Made by a program: the position numbers and the translations under genes
Shown here: positions 41,400-50,900 of the stretch, piece after piece
Layout: each line of letters begins with the position of its first letter
Numbering within the stretch: the stretch's first letter is position 1
Notes under the pieces: model-generated
Told to the model about the DNA's origin: nothing
Seen by the model: only the letters and a program-made list of their open reading frames with translations
Databases searched by the model: none
From: an uncultured Lachnospiraceae bacterium
Lineage (GTDB): Bacteria; Bacillota; Clostridia; Lachnospirales; Lachnospiraceae
Direction: 5' to 3'
DNA: 64,000 nt
Assembly (NCBI GenBank): GCA_910589195.1
Contig: CAJUTC010000008.1
Location: 34,600 to 98,599 of the forward strand

Positions 41400-43031
41400 A
41401 TGCTGGATGATAATAAAGATTATATGGTTCGTCTAAGCCGGGCCAGACGAAAACGAAACCGCCAGATTGATCCCCGCTACTTATTGCTTGCTGTTTGCGG
41501 GGCAGTGGTGATTGGGGTATTGGGCGCTGGGATTCATTTGGTGCGTTCCCGCTCAGAAGCCGTTTCCGGTCAGGAGAAGCAGGAAGGGGAAGAGTCGGAA
41601 ACCGGAGGAGAGTCTGTTTCAGAAAGCGAATCCCAGGACTTGGAGGAGCCTGCCTTATCGCCAGAGGAGTTAGCTGCCCAGCAGGAAGCACAGGCCATTC
41701 AGGCAGTTTTAGACTCTTATACAAACTTAGGTTTGATTCAGGTGGAAGGTTATTTGAACATAAGGGAAACGCCGGGAAACGACGGGAAGATTATCGGCAA
41801 GCTTCAGCAGTACAGCGTGTGTGAGATTTTAGAGGAAAACGGAGAGTGGGATCATATTACTTCCGGCGGAATTGAGGGCTATATCTACAACCAATTTGTA
41901 ATCACAGGCCAAGAGGCAAAAGAAACCGCCAGATCCTATGTGGCCAGGCGGGCAATTGTAAAGGCGGACAAGCTGAATATCCGCACAGAACCCAACACAG
42001 AAACTTCGGAAGTGGTGGGGCAGGCATTGCAGAATGAACGCTATGAGGTTATTGATGAGCTGGAAGGATGGGTGCAGATTGAAGAGGGATATGTATCAGC
42101 GGAGTTTGTAGAAGTAACCTACGCTTTGAATGAAGCCAGGAAACTGGATTTGGTCGCGATGGCAATTGATCGGTATGAGAACCTGGTTATCTCCAAGGTT
42201 GACAATTATCTAAATATCAGGAGTACCCCGGAAGAGGACGGTTATAAAAATGTTATCGGAAAAATGCCTAGCAAGGCAGCCGGTGAAATTTTAGAAACTT
42301 TAGACGGCTGGTATAAAATAAAATCCGGGAACATTACCGGATATATATCCGCCCAGTATACTGCCACCGGACAAACGGCTAAGGATATTGCCATGGAAGA
42401 GGCGGAACTGATGGCAGTGGTGAATACGGATATGTTGAATGTGCGGACAGAGCCTTCTACCGAATCTACCATTTGGACTCAGATATCAAAAGAAGAGCGG
42501 TATCCGGTAGTGGAACAGTTGGATGGCTGGGTGCAGATTGAGCTGGATACAGAAGACAGTGATAAAGCTTATATATCAACCCGGGATAATAATGTAGAAG
42601 TGCGCTATGCTCTGGCGGAGGCGATTAAGTTTTCACCGGTGGAGGAGGCGGCTCAGGCATCCATGTCCAGGCGTTCTCAAATTGTTAATTATGCCCTTAA
42701 GTTTGTGGGGAATCCCTATGTATGGGGAGGAACCAGTTTAACAAATGGTGTGGACTGCTCTGGTTTTACTATGCAGATATTAAAGGAATTTGGAGTCAGC
42801 CTGCCCCATTATTCCGGCTCTCAGGCGAAGATGGGCAAGTCTGTTTCTTCCAGCGAAATGCGGCCAGGAGATTTGATTTTCTATGCTAACAGCCGGGGTG
42901 TAGTAAACCATGTGGCGATGTATATTGGAAATGGCCAGATTGTCCATGCGGCCAGCAAAAGAAGCGGCATTAAGATTTCTACCTGGAATTACCGCAGTCC
43001 AAAGACGATTCGGAATGTTTTGGGAGATTAA
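41400..43031 (+). CDS. SH3-domain NlpC/P60 cell-wall endopeptidase
   Basis: This 543-residue protein has a membrane anchor at about 27-48, an acidic linker and four bacterial SH3 units. The units start near residues 118, 192, 265 and 342, each with a LNIRxxP/T-type core, in two alternating types. A C-terminal NlpC/P60 domain lies at about 425-540, with catalytic Cys in GVDCSGFTMQ and His in NHVAMYIGNG. It should cut the D-Glu to diamino-acid bond of peptidoglycan stem peptides, with the SH3 units binding wall. ATG 41400 follows AAGGGAGAG. Confidence 0.93.
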   Translation: MLDDNKDYMVRLSRARRKRNRQIDPRYLLLAVCGAVVIGVLGAGIHLVRSRSEAVSGQEKQEGEESETGGESVSESESQDLEEPALSPEELAAQQEAQAIQAVLDSYTNLGLIQVEGYLNIRETPGNDGKIIGKLQQYSVCEILEENGEWDHITSGGIEGYIYNQFVITGQEAKETARSYVARRAIVKADKLNIRTEPNTETSEVVGQALQNERYEVIDELEGWVQIEEGYVSAEFVEVTYALNEARKLDLVAMAIDRYENLVISKVDNYLNIRSTPEEDGYKNVIGKMPSKAAGEILETLDGWYKIKSGNITGYISAQYTATGQTAKDIAMEEAELMAVVNTDMLNVRTEPSTESTIWTQISKEERYPVVEQLDGWVQIELDTEDSDKAYISTRDNNVEVRYALAEAIKFSPVEEAAQASMSRRSQIVNYALKFVGNPYVWGGTSLTNGVDCSGFTMQILKEFGVSLPHYSGSQAKMGKSVSSSEMRPGDLIFYANSRGVVNHVAMYIGNGQIVHAASKRSGIKISTWNYRSPKTIRNVLGD

Positions 43032-43034
43032 GGA

Positions 43035-43062
43035 TTGACAGAGCCGATTTATATGGTAAGAT
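43035..43062 (+). promoter_or_regulatory. Promoter of the citrate synthase-isocitrate dehydrogenase operon
   Basis: TTGACA (43035-43040), 16 bases, TAAGAT (43057-43062), with TGG directly before the -10. It starts only three bases after the upstream stop codon and lies before the hairpin at 43078. Confidence 0.7.
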
Positions 43063-43077
43063 AGAAAGCAATACGGC

Positions 43078-43117
43078 AAGGGCGCCAGATGATTACTGGC
43101 GTCCTTATTGTCTTTTT
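43078..43117 (+). terminator. Terminator-like hairpin in the citrate synthase leader
   Basis: AAGGGCGCCAG pairs with CTGGCGTCCTT (one G-U pair) around a 7-base loop, followed by ATTGTCTTTTT. It would end the NlpC/P60 transcript and also act on transcripts from the promoter at 43035. Confidence 0.7.
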
Positions 43118-43187
43118 ACATCTTAAAAGCCTGGAAATAAAGGCCAAAGATGAATGGAGGATTCTGGGTTAAAGAAAGGAGCTTTGT

Positions 43188-44522
43188 ATGAACTATAATT
43201 ATTTAGCGCAATTTTATGGGAAATCATCAAATTATACGGACATCCCTAACCATCTGTATAAAGAATACAATGTAAAAAAAGGCCTGCGGAATGAAGACGG
43301 GACTGGTGTACGTATGGGTTTGACCCGGGTTTCTGATGTAGTTGGCTATGAAGTAATTGACGGGGTGAAGGAGAATGCGGAAGGCGATCTGTACTACAGA
43401 GGATACAGCGTATATGATTTAATCAAGGGCAAAACAGGATGTACTGGTTTTGAAGAGGTCTGCTTTCTGCTGCTTTACGGCTATCTTCCCAGTAAAACTG
43501 ATCTGAACCGGTTTATTGACGTGGTAAGAAGCCTGTATTCTCTGCCAGACGATTTTCTGGAAATGAACCTGTTAAGGCTTCCAGGGAAAAATCTGATGAA
43601 TAAGCTTCAGCACGCTACCCTTACCTTGTATAATTACGATCAGGACAACCCAGATGATTCGGATGTATACAAGACCATGTTAAAGGGCGTAAATCTGCTT
43701 GCAAAGTTTCCGTCCATAGCTTGCTATGCTTACCAGAGCAAGATCCATCATTTTAACCGGGAAAGCCTGATTATCCATTATCCACGGGAGGATTACTCCA
43801 TTGCTGAAAATATCCTGTATATGCTGAGAGAGGATAAAAAGTTTACTAAAAAGGAAGCAGAGCTTTTAGATGCCCTTCTGGTGCTTCATGCCGATCACGG
43901 CGGCGGAAATAACTCTACTTTTACCAATGTGGTGATTTCTTCTACTGGTACGGATTTATATTCCGCGATTTCCGGTTCCATCGGTTCTTTAAAAGGCCCT
44001 CGCCATGGCGGCGCTAATGTTAAAGTGTCGGAGATGATGGAAGAGGTGATTGGTGAAATCGGATATTCCGCCGACGAAAACAGAATCAAAGCGCTGATCC
44101 GTAAAATCCTTTCCGGCGATTTCTACGATCATTCCGGCCTGGTCTACGGATTCGGACATGCCGTTTACACCATTTCTGATCCACGCGCTGAAATTTTAAG
44201 AAGCTGTTGCGAAACAGTGGCCAGGGAACAATTTAAGATGGAGGAATTTAATTTCTACCGTTTGTTTGAAACTTGTGTGAAAGAAGTAATTTTGCATGAC
44301 AAAAATAAAGTAATCCCAACCAACGTAGATTATTACAGCGGCTTTGCTTATGAAATGCTGCAGATTCCCAGGGATATGTATACCCCGCTGTTTGTTATCA
44401 GCCGGATTGTAGGCTGGGTAGCACATAACCTGGAAAACAAGCTGTACGACGGCAAGATCATGCGTCCAGCTACTAAGTATGTAGGCGAAAATGTAACATA
44501 TATTCCAATGGAAGAGAGGTAA
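43188..44522 (+). CDS. gltA: Citrate synthase
   Basis: This 444-residue enzyme condenses acetyl-CoA and oxaloacetate into citrate. It belongs to the common (Si-type) family, not the Re-type found in some clostridia. Conserved catalytic regions are LHADHGGGNNSTF, GPRHGGANVKV and GFGHAVYTISDPRA, holding the substrate-binding histidines, and the C-terminal KIMRPATKYVG. It carries an N-terminal extension of about 35 residues, as do clostridial homologues. ATG 43188 follows AAAGGAG. Isocitrate dehydrogenase starts four bases after the stop, so the pair likely makes 2-oxoglutarate for glutamate. Confidence 0.95.
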   Translation: MNYNYLAQFYGKSSNYTDIPNHLYKEYNVKKGLRNEDGTGVRMGLTRVSDVVGYEVIDGVKENAEGDLYYRGYSVYDLIKGKTGCTGFEEVCFLLLYGYLPSKTDLNRFIDVVRSLYSLPDDFLEMNLLRLPGKNLMNKLQHATLTLYNYDQDNPDDSDVYKTMLKGVNLLAKFPSIACYAYQSKIHHFNRESLIIHYPREDYSIAENILYMLREDKKFTKKEAELLDALLVLHADHGGGNNSTFTNVVISSTGTDLYSAISGSIGSLKGPRHGGANVKVSEMMEEVIGEIGYSADENRIKALIRKILSGDFYDHSGLVYGFGHAVYTISDPRAEILRSCCETVAREQFKMEEFNFYRLFETCVKEVILHDKNKVIPTNVDYYSGFAYEMLQIPRDMYTPLFVISRIVGWVAHNLENKLYDGKIMRPATKYVGENVTYIPMEER

Positions 44523-44526
44523 CCAC

Positions 44527-45522
44527 ATGAAAACAATAACTGTATTTAAAGGCGACGGAATCGGGCCAGAGATTACCGAAGCGGTACTTAACATTTTAGA
44601 CGCTGCAAAGGCTCCCTTAGAATATGAGATGTTCCGGGTCGGGGCGGCGGAATATGAGGAAAATGGAGCCTTGATTCCGGATGCTGCCTTTGCTTCATTC
44701 GAAAAAAATAAAGTTTTGTTAAAGTCGCCGATTACAACCCCGGTAGGCAAAGGCTTTCGTTCGTTAAATGTGACCTTACGGGAAAAATACGATTTGTACG
44801 CAAATATCCGCCCGGCCAAATCCAATTCTGCCGTTAAGACGCCATTTCAGGATATAGATATTGTTACCTTCCGTGAGAATACGGAAGATCTTTATGTGGG
44901 TGTGGAGAAACAGATTGATCCAGATACGGTGTATGCTACAAAAATCATTACCCGCAAGGCCAGCACCCGGATTATTACGGATGCGTTTGAGTATGCCAGG
45001 GCCCAGGGAAGGAAAAAGGTAACTTGTGTCCACAAAGCGAATATTTTAAAGCAGTCCGACGGTTTGTTTTTAAGTATCTTTCAAGCGATTGCACAGAACT
45101 ACCCAGATATAGAAGCCGACGACAAGATTGTAGATAATGTTTGTATGCAGCTTGTGATGCGGCCTCAGCAGTTTGACATTATGGTTATGCCAAACCTTTA
45201 TGGTGACATTGTATCCGATTTGACCAGCGGATTAATCGGCGGCCTGGGATTGCTGCCTTCTAGTAATTTGGGAAAGGATTACGCCATGTTTGAGGCGGTA
45301 CATGGAAGCGCTCCAGATATTGCGGGAAAAAATATCGCAAATCCTACGGCTCTTTTATGGTCGGCCTGTATGATGCTGGAACATTTAGGAGAAATGGAAA
45401 TCGCCAGAACCATCCGCAGGGCAGTGGATCAGGTGCTGGCAGAAGGAAGCTGCAAAACGCCTGATCTTGGAGGGCAGGCCACCACTTCTAAGTATTGTGA
45501 GGCCATCATTGCCCGGTTGTAA
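44527..45522 (+). CDS. icd: NAD-type isocitrate dehydrogenase (IDH/IMDH family)
   Basis: This 331-residue enzyme of the beta-decarboxylating dehydrogenase family oxidises isocitrate to 2-oxoglutarate. It shows GDGIGPEI at the start, substrate-phosphate-loop residues in KSPITTPVGKGFRSLNVTLR, FRENTEDLYVG and the nucleotide region VHGSAPDIAGKNIANPTA. The FRENTEDLY and SLNV features point to isocitrate rather than isopropylmalate. The short length and the D-I-A-G-K-N-I segment suit the NAD-dependent monomer type. Gene order with citrate synthase supports the call. No aconitase gene adjoins. Confidence 0.9.
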   Translation: MKTITVFKGDGIGPEITEAVLNILDAAKAPLEYEMFRVGAAEYEENGALIPDAAFASFEKNKVLLKSPITTPVGKGFRSLNVTLREKYDLYANIRPAKSNSAVKTPFQDIDIVTFRENTEDLYVGVEKQIDPDTVYATKIITRKASTRIITDAFEYARAQGRKKVTCVHKANILKQSDGLFLSIFQAIAQNYPDIEADDKIVDNVCMQLVMRPQQFDIMVMPNLYGDIVSDLTSGLIGGLGLLPSSNLGKDYAMFEAVHGSAPDIAGKNIANPTALLWSACMMLEHLGEMEIARTIRRAVDQVLAEGSCKTPDLGGQATTSKYCEAIIARL

Positions 45523-45673
45523 GTATATTGGTAATGCTTTCTAATAAAAGGCAGGAAGGTTTGTTACAATTTTTCTGAAAGCGTCGATAATCCCTACAGG
45601 GAACGGTAGCTTTATCCATTCTATTCCAAAGAAGATATGGATTAGCATAAGGAATCGGCGAAAGGGGAAGTTT

Positions 45674-46930
45674 ATGGAAGCAAAGATAACATCAGAAAAC
45701 CGTATCAAGGAAGGCAGTCAGCCTTTATCAAAGAAGCCGGAAAAAACGGTGTCTGGCACAGGGCAGGCACAGCGTCTGGATACGTATGAAAGTTCAGTCA
45801 AGGATAAACCCTTTGGAAACCAGATGATGACGGGATCCAAAGACGGAATCCACTGGAACGGAGCGGTTCTGGAGCTGGGAACGCTTACGATTCACGAGCC
45901 GGATCCAGATGCGGACGGGATTAACTGGAAGGAATTGGAACATTATTTTTCTAATGCTACCGTAACAATGGATAACGCAGATCAAGTGGAGGGTACTATA
46001 GAAGGAGTTGCTTCCATGTATCTTGCGGTGAAAGAACAGTTGAAACAAAAATTTTCCGGACGGGAAGATAAGCTTTCTGAAAAAATGGAGCAGTTAAATT
46101 CCCTGTTTCAACGTGCAAAAGACCGGATCATAAGTTCCTATAGAGGAACAGTGGGAAGTTTTTATGAACAATTGGGGAATAAAGGCGCCAGTTCCAAGAT
46201 GGGAGAAAGCCTGTCGGTGGCCATTGAACAAAAGGTGGCGGAAATAGAAGAACATGGAAAAAAATATGGCCTTTTAAATAATACCAAGAATCCGAAGGAC
46301 TTTACCTATCAGGTTAGGGCGGCGTTTTTGCAGGCAGGCATGCTGGCAAAACGGGAAAACATGGTAAGGTCTGGTAAGAAAGCAGATGTTTCTGATAATA
46401 CAAAAAATGCAGAATCAGAATACAGCTTAACAGATCTTAAGGCAGCAGGAATGATTGCAAAGGCGGCAACCAAAATGAACCCAAAGGAGCTTTCCCTGAT
46501 GAGCGACAAAGAGCTGGGGCTTCAGTTAGCGCTTCGCTATATGAAAACCGCCCATTTACTGGGAAGCCTAGGAGTGGGGGAGAAGATGTCCGGCATGATT
46601 TTAAGTTCCTTTGAAACCTTTCTGGATCAACATTCCGGCGGGGCATTAACCAATAAGGGCAAGGCATCTGGCGCCTACCATTGCGCTGTCAGCCAGTACC
46701 AGTCAACAAAGGACATGGAAAAGGCTATTGCCTTAAGCGCGAAAAAATATCTGGGAAATGAATTTTTTACCGATTTTTACACCAGCAGCTACGGAATGGG
46801 AACCACCAAATATACTCGTTACCGGTTTGAGCTGGCTCAGTTTATGAACAGCCTGCAGCAAGGCTCCTTATCAGAAGCGATTAAATCCATTGCAGGGAAC
46901 CAGACGCCTTTTATGATGGCTTATGCATAG
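45674..46930 (+). CDS. Protein of unknown function, helical, 418 residues
   Basis: I do not recognise this protein. It has no signal peptide or membrane helix. The first 60 residues are hydrophilic and disordered-looking, with a RLDTYESS motif. Residues about 70-95 read like two short strands (WNGAVLELGTLTIHEPD). The rest is predicted helical and Lys/Glu-rich, with a possible coiled coil at about 115-165. ATG 45674 follows GAAAGGGGAAG. A possible promoter is TTACAA-16-GATAAT at 45564-45591. It sits between the citrate synthase operon and a ClpP-like gene, with no obvious link to either. A cytoplasmic structural or sporulation-related role is only a guess. Confidence 0.7.
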   Translation: MEAKITSENRIKEGSQPLSKKPEKTVSGTGQAQRLDTYESSVKDKPFGNQMMTGSKDGIHWNGAVLELGTLTIHEPDPDADGINWKELEHYFSNATVTMDNADQVEGTIEGVASMYLAVKEQLKQKFSGREDKLSEKMEQLNSLFQRAKDRIISSYRGTVGSFYEQLGNKGASSKMGESLSVAIEQKVAEIEEHGKKYGLLNNTKNPKDFTYQVRAAFLQAGMLAKRENMVRSGKKADVSDNTKNAESEYSLTDLKAAGMIAKAATKMNPKELSLMSDKELGLQLALRYMKTAHLLGSLGVGEKMSGMILSSFETFLDQHSGGALTNKGKASGAYHCAVSQYQSTKDMEKAIALSAKKYLGNEFFTDFYTSSYGMGTTKYTRYRFELAQFMNSLQQGSLSEAIKSIAGNQTPFMMAYA

Positions 46931-47122
46931 GAGCATAAGAATAACAACAAAATGACGATTCGGGGAAATTTTAAGAAGCAGGATATTATTACGGAAACGC
47001 ACATAAAGGCCGGGAAAGAAAAATCAGAAACATGAATAAAGCGGAAAAAAACCTTTATACTATGGTTAGAGCATGCCTGCTTGCTGGCATCTTACTATGA
47101 TTTGAGAAAGGGGAATTTCCGT

Positions 47123-47797
47123 ATGGGACAAGAAGGACTGGGACAAAACGATCAAGAAATAGAAGAACTGGGGCAGGTAACGCTGGAAGAGAGCGGTGCC
47201 CGGCATAAGATTCATCTTCTGACGATAATCGGAGAAGTGGAAGGCCACGAAAATGCGTCAGGAAACAGCAAAACGACGAAATATGATCATCTGCTGCCAA
47301 AGCTGGCGGAAATTGAAGATGATAAAAGCGTAGAAGGCCTGCTGGTTCTTTTAAACACATCAGGAGGTGATGTGGACGCTGGTCTTGCTATCGCGGAGAT
47401 GATTGCGTCCATAAGCATTCCTTCGGTGTCCTTAGTGCTTGGGGGAAGTCATTCCATCGGTGTGCCCTTAGCAGTGGCTTCCGACTATTCTTTTATTGTG
47501 CCCACCGGAACCATGATGATCCATCCAGTCCGGATGAGCGGCATGGTGATCGGGACTTCACAGACTTATGAATACTTTAATATGATACAGGATCGGATTC
47601 TCAGCTTTGTGGAAAAGCATTCGAATATCGCCTATGATCAGCTAAAACGCCTGATGCATAACACGGAGATGCTGACAAAAGATTTAGGAACTGTTTTAGT
47701 GGGCGAGCAGGCGGTAAAAGAAGGCCTGATCGATGAGGTGGGAGGAATCCGGGAAGCATTAGATAAACTTCACCATATGATCGATGAAAATCATTGA
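47123..47797 (+). CDS. tepA: ClpP-like serine protease (TepA type)
   Basis: This 224-residue protein has the ClpP/crotonase fold. The oxyanion strand is LLNTSGGDVDAGLAIAEMI, the nucleophile serine lies in LGGSHSIGVPLAVA, and the histidine in GTMMIHPVRMSG. TepA of Bacillus is linked to signal-peptide degradation and protein translocation, and is not partnered with Clp ATPases. ATG 47123 follows AAAGGGGAA; the frame runs back to 47081, but that start would overlap a small leader stem (ATGCC-N8-GGCAT). A terminator follows, and the next gene is ftsK/spoIIIE, as in many Lachnospiraceae and Bacilli. Confidence 0.9.
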   Translation: MGQEGLGQNDQEIEELGQVTLEESGARHKIHLLTIIGEVEGHENASGNSKTTKYDHLLPKLAEIEDDKSVEGLLVLLNTSGGDVDAGLAIAEMIASISIPSVSLVLGGSHSIGVPLAVASDYSFIVPTGTMMIHPVRMSGMVIGTSQTYEYFNMIQDRILSFVEKHSNIAYDQLKRLMHNTEMLTKDLGTVLVGEQAVKEGLIDEVGGIREALDKLHHMIDENH

Positions 47798-47848
47798 ATC
47801 CGCTCACCTTGGAACTGTGGCATGCACAGGCAAAAGGATATAGGTAGA

Positions 47849-47885
47849 AAAAGGCAGACGCTTTGAATGGGCGGCTGCCTTTCCT
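47849..47885 (+). terminator. tepA terminator
   Basis: AAAGGCAG-A-CGC pairs with GCG-G-CTGCCTTT around TTTGAATGG, with one internal mismatch, followed by CCTTTG. The run of T is short. Confidence 0.65.
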
Positions 47886-47908
47886 TTGTTTGGCTGGTAA
47901 GAACTTTG

Positions 47909-47937
47909 TTGCAATTTTACCAAAATTTTTGTATACT
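47909..47937 (+). promoter_or_regulatory. Promoter of ftsK/spoIIIE
   Basis: TTGCAA (47909-47914), 17 bases, TATACT (47932-47937). It is near consensus and lies 52 bases before the GTG start. Confidence 0.8.
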
Positions 47938-47988
47938 CTTAATAATGGGCAATTTTCGGATTGCTACAAGATACAGGAGGCTTGATTT

Positions 47989-50900
47989 GTGGCACAAAAA
48001 AATCGAAATCAAAGAACAGCGGATACCAGAAGCCGAAAGGCATCTTCTGGCAGGACAGCCAAACAGGGAAGAAAGCAGGAAGAATATTACGAGGAAGAGA
48101 TTCCTGCATTTTTACAGGCAGAGGTTATGATTATTTTGTCTTTTGCTGCTGCTGTCCTTTTATTTTTAAGTAATTTCCATTTATGCGGTGTGGTGGGTGA
48201 CGTTCTCCGCCGTCTGCAGCTTGGGCTTTTTGGGGTGGTGGGTTATATTATCCCCTTTCTGGTTTTTATCGGAACCAGTTTTTACACAGCCAACAGAGGA
48301 AATTGGAAAGCAGTAGTAAAATTGGCGGCAGTCATTGGAATGTCATTAATTGTCTGCGGAATTTCACATATGGTTTTCGGGATTAAACTGGCAGAGGGTG
48401 AGTCCGTCTTTGCCTTTTATAAGCTCTGCGGGGAAAGCGGAAAAGGCGGAGGATTAATCGGAGGACTTTTGGCTTTTTGTCTTCAATCAATTGTAGGAAC
48501 CATCGGAACGTATTTAATTTTTCTGGCGGCACTGATTATCTGCGGTGTGTGTATTACAGAAAAATCATTTGTAAATGTGGTAAAAAGCAGCAGTGACCGG
48601 GCTTACCAGTATGCAAAGGAGGATGTGGCCCGGCGCAGAGAGGAGCGGGAAGAACGCCAGGAGGAACGGCGCAGGCTCCGGGAAGAAAAAGTAGTGCGGG
48701 GGGTGGATTTTGGATCCATCCGGATACAGGAACCCATGCCAATAGAAGAACCTCAGGCAGCAGGCAGTCAAGCGTCCAGGCTGTCAGAGAAAGCTGCTAC
48801 TCCCAATTTCGCGGAATCAAGAATGGAACCTGCAGGGCAGGCGCAGTCACCGGCGGATGTGTTTTCAGGCAGGATTGAGCTTCCGCCAGAATATGCGGAA
48901 CCGGTTCCGTTTGAGGAGGATATACCTGCTCCTTCTGGGATAACCAAACCTTACGCTCCAGAAAAAGGAAGGAATGTTTCCACGTCAGCGGACAGGCCGG
49001 TGGCCGTAAAGGAAGAGAAACCGGAAGACAAAATTATGTCGTTTTCCAGGAAAGCACCAAAAAAGAAAGAAGGCCCATTATATGCAGATCGGGAAATTAT
49101 GACGCTAGAGGAGATGGATGCAGGCTTAAATCTGCCAGAACTTCCGGGAAAATCGGATCAAAATGGTGCCATGGAGCAGGATTGGGACGCATTTACCGAT
49201 GAAATTTTCATTGAAGAAATCGGGGCGCAAAAGGGCAATGGAATCCAGGATGTAAAGAGAAACTATGAGGATACCGTTCGTTCTGAACCCATGTATCAAG
49301 AGAACAGCCAGACGGTTTATGCGGCAGACAATCACAAAGGATCTTCAACCACCTTTGAACCGGAAAATACAATGCCTTCTGATGTTGGAAGGAAGGAAAA
49401 TTTCATCCGGAAGGAGGACTTCGGACAGGAATTCTATTTTGATGAGGATGAAAGTTTTTATAAAGGAACGGAGTTTGGTGAGGAGCCTGGATTGGATTCA
49501 GGTTTCGAACTTACGAAAAAAGCAGAGTCCCGTATGGAAGAGAAGCCCCAAAAGCAGGTAGAAACCTATGAAGAAACTGGTTTTCATCACAGGGAAGAAC
49601 CACTGCGAGAAACCAGGCTTTATCAGGAAGCGGCAGAGTCTGGCGTAAATTATGACAGCATTTTTGTCCCGGAGGAACCCAAACGGGTAGTAACGGCTTC
49701 CGGAAAAGTAATTGAAACAGAAACGGAACTGCTTCACAAAAAAATTGAACAGAAGCGGGAGGAAGCAGCAGAGGGAAACAGCAGAGAGGCAGTAAATGCG
49801 GCGGTAACAAAACAGGAGCCGGTAAAGAAACCTTACGTATTTCCGCCTACCAGCCTGCTGAAAACAGGGACGAAGCCTTCCGGCTCTTTCTCCGAACAGG
49901 AGTATAAAGATACGGCCATTAAGCTGCAGCAGACACTTCGAAACTTTGGCGTAGGCGTCACAGTAACGAATATAAGCTGCGGCCCTACTGTTACCAGGTA
50001 CGAGCTTCATCCGGAACAGGGGGTAAAGGTCAGCAAGATTGTAGGTTTGGCAGATGATATTAAGCTGAGCTTAGCAGCGGCGGAAATCCGGATTGAGGCG
50101 CCGATTCCTGGAAAATCGGCGGTAGGGATTGAAGTTCCCAATAAAGAAAATTCTATTGTTTACCTTCGGGAGCTTTTAGAGTCAGAGGGTTTTGTAAACA
50201 GTAAATCCAAACTGACATTTGCGGTAGGGAAGGATATCGGCGGGTTGCCGGTAACAGCTGATATCGGGAAAATGCCCCATCTTTTGATTGCGGGTGCTAC
50301 CGGTTCTGGTAAATCGGTTTGTATCAATACCTTAATAATGAGTATTATTTATAAGGCCGATCCGGAAGATGTAAAACTGATTATGGTGGATCCCAAGGTG
50401 GTGGAATTAAGCGTATACAATGGGATTCCTCATTTGATGATTCCGGTTGTCACGGATCCGAAAAAGGCTTCCGGAGCGTTAAACTGGGCTGTTGCCGAAA
50501 TGGGTGACCGATATAAAAAGTTTGCCGAATACAATGTAAGGGACTTAAAGGGATACAATGAAAAGATCAAAAATATCCAGGATATCCCCGAAGAAAAACG
50601 GCCCCAAAAGCTGCCTCAGATTGTAATTATTGTAGACGAGCTGGCGGATCTTATGATGGTGGTTCCGGGTGAAGTAGAGGATGCGATCTGCCGTCTGGCC
50701 CAGCTAGCCAGGGCGGCGGGAATCCATTTGGTGATTGCTACCCAAAGACCCTCTGTAAATGTTATTACCGGATTGATTAAAGCCAACGTACCTTCCAGGA
50801 TAGCTTTTTCCGTATCTTCAGGTGTGGACTCCAGAACGATTATCGACATGAACGGAGCGGAAAAGCTTTTAGGGAAGGGGGATATGCTGTTTTATCCTTC

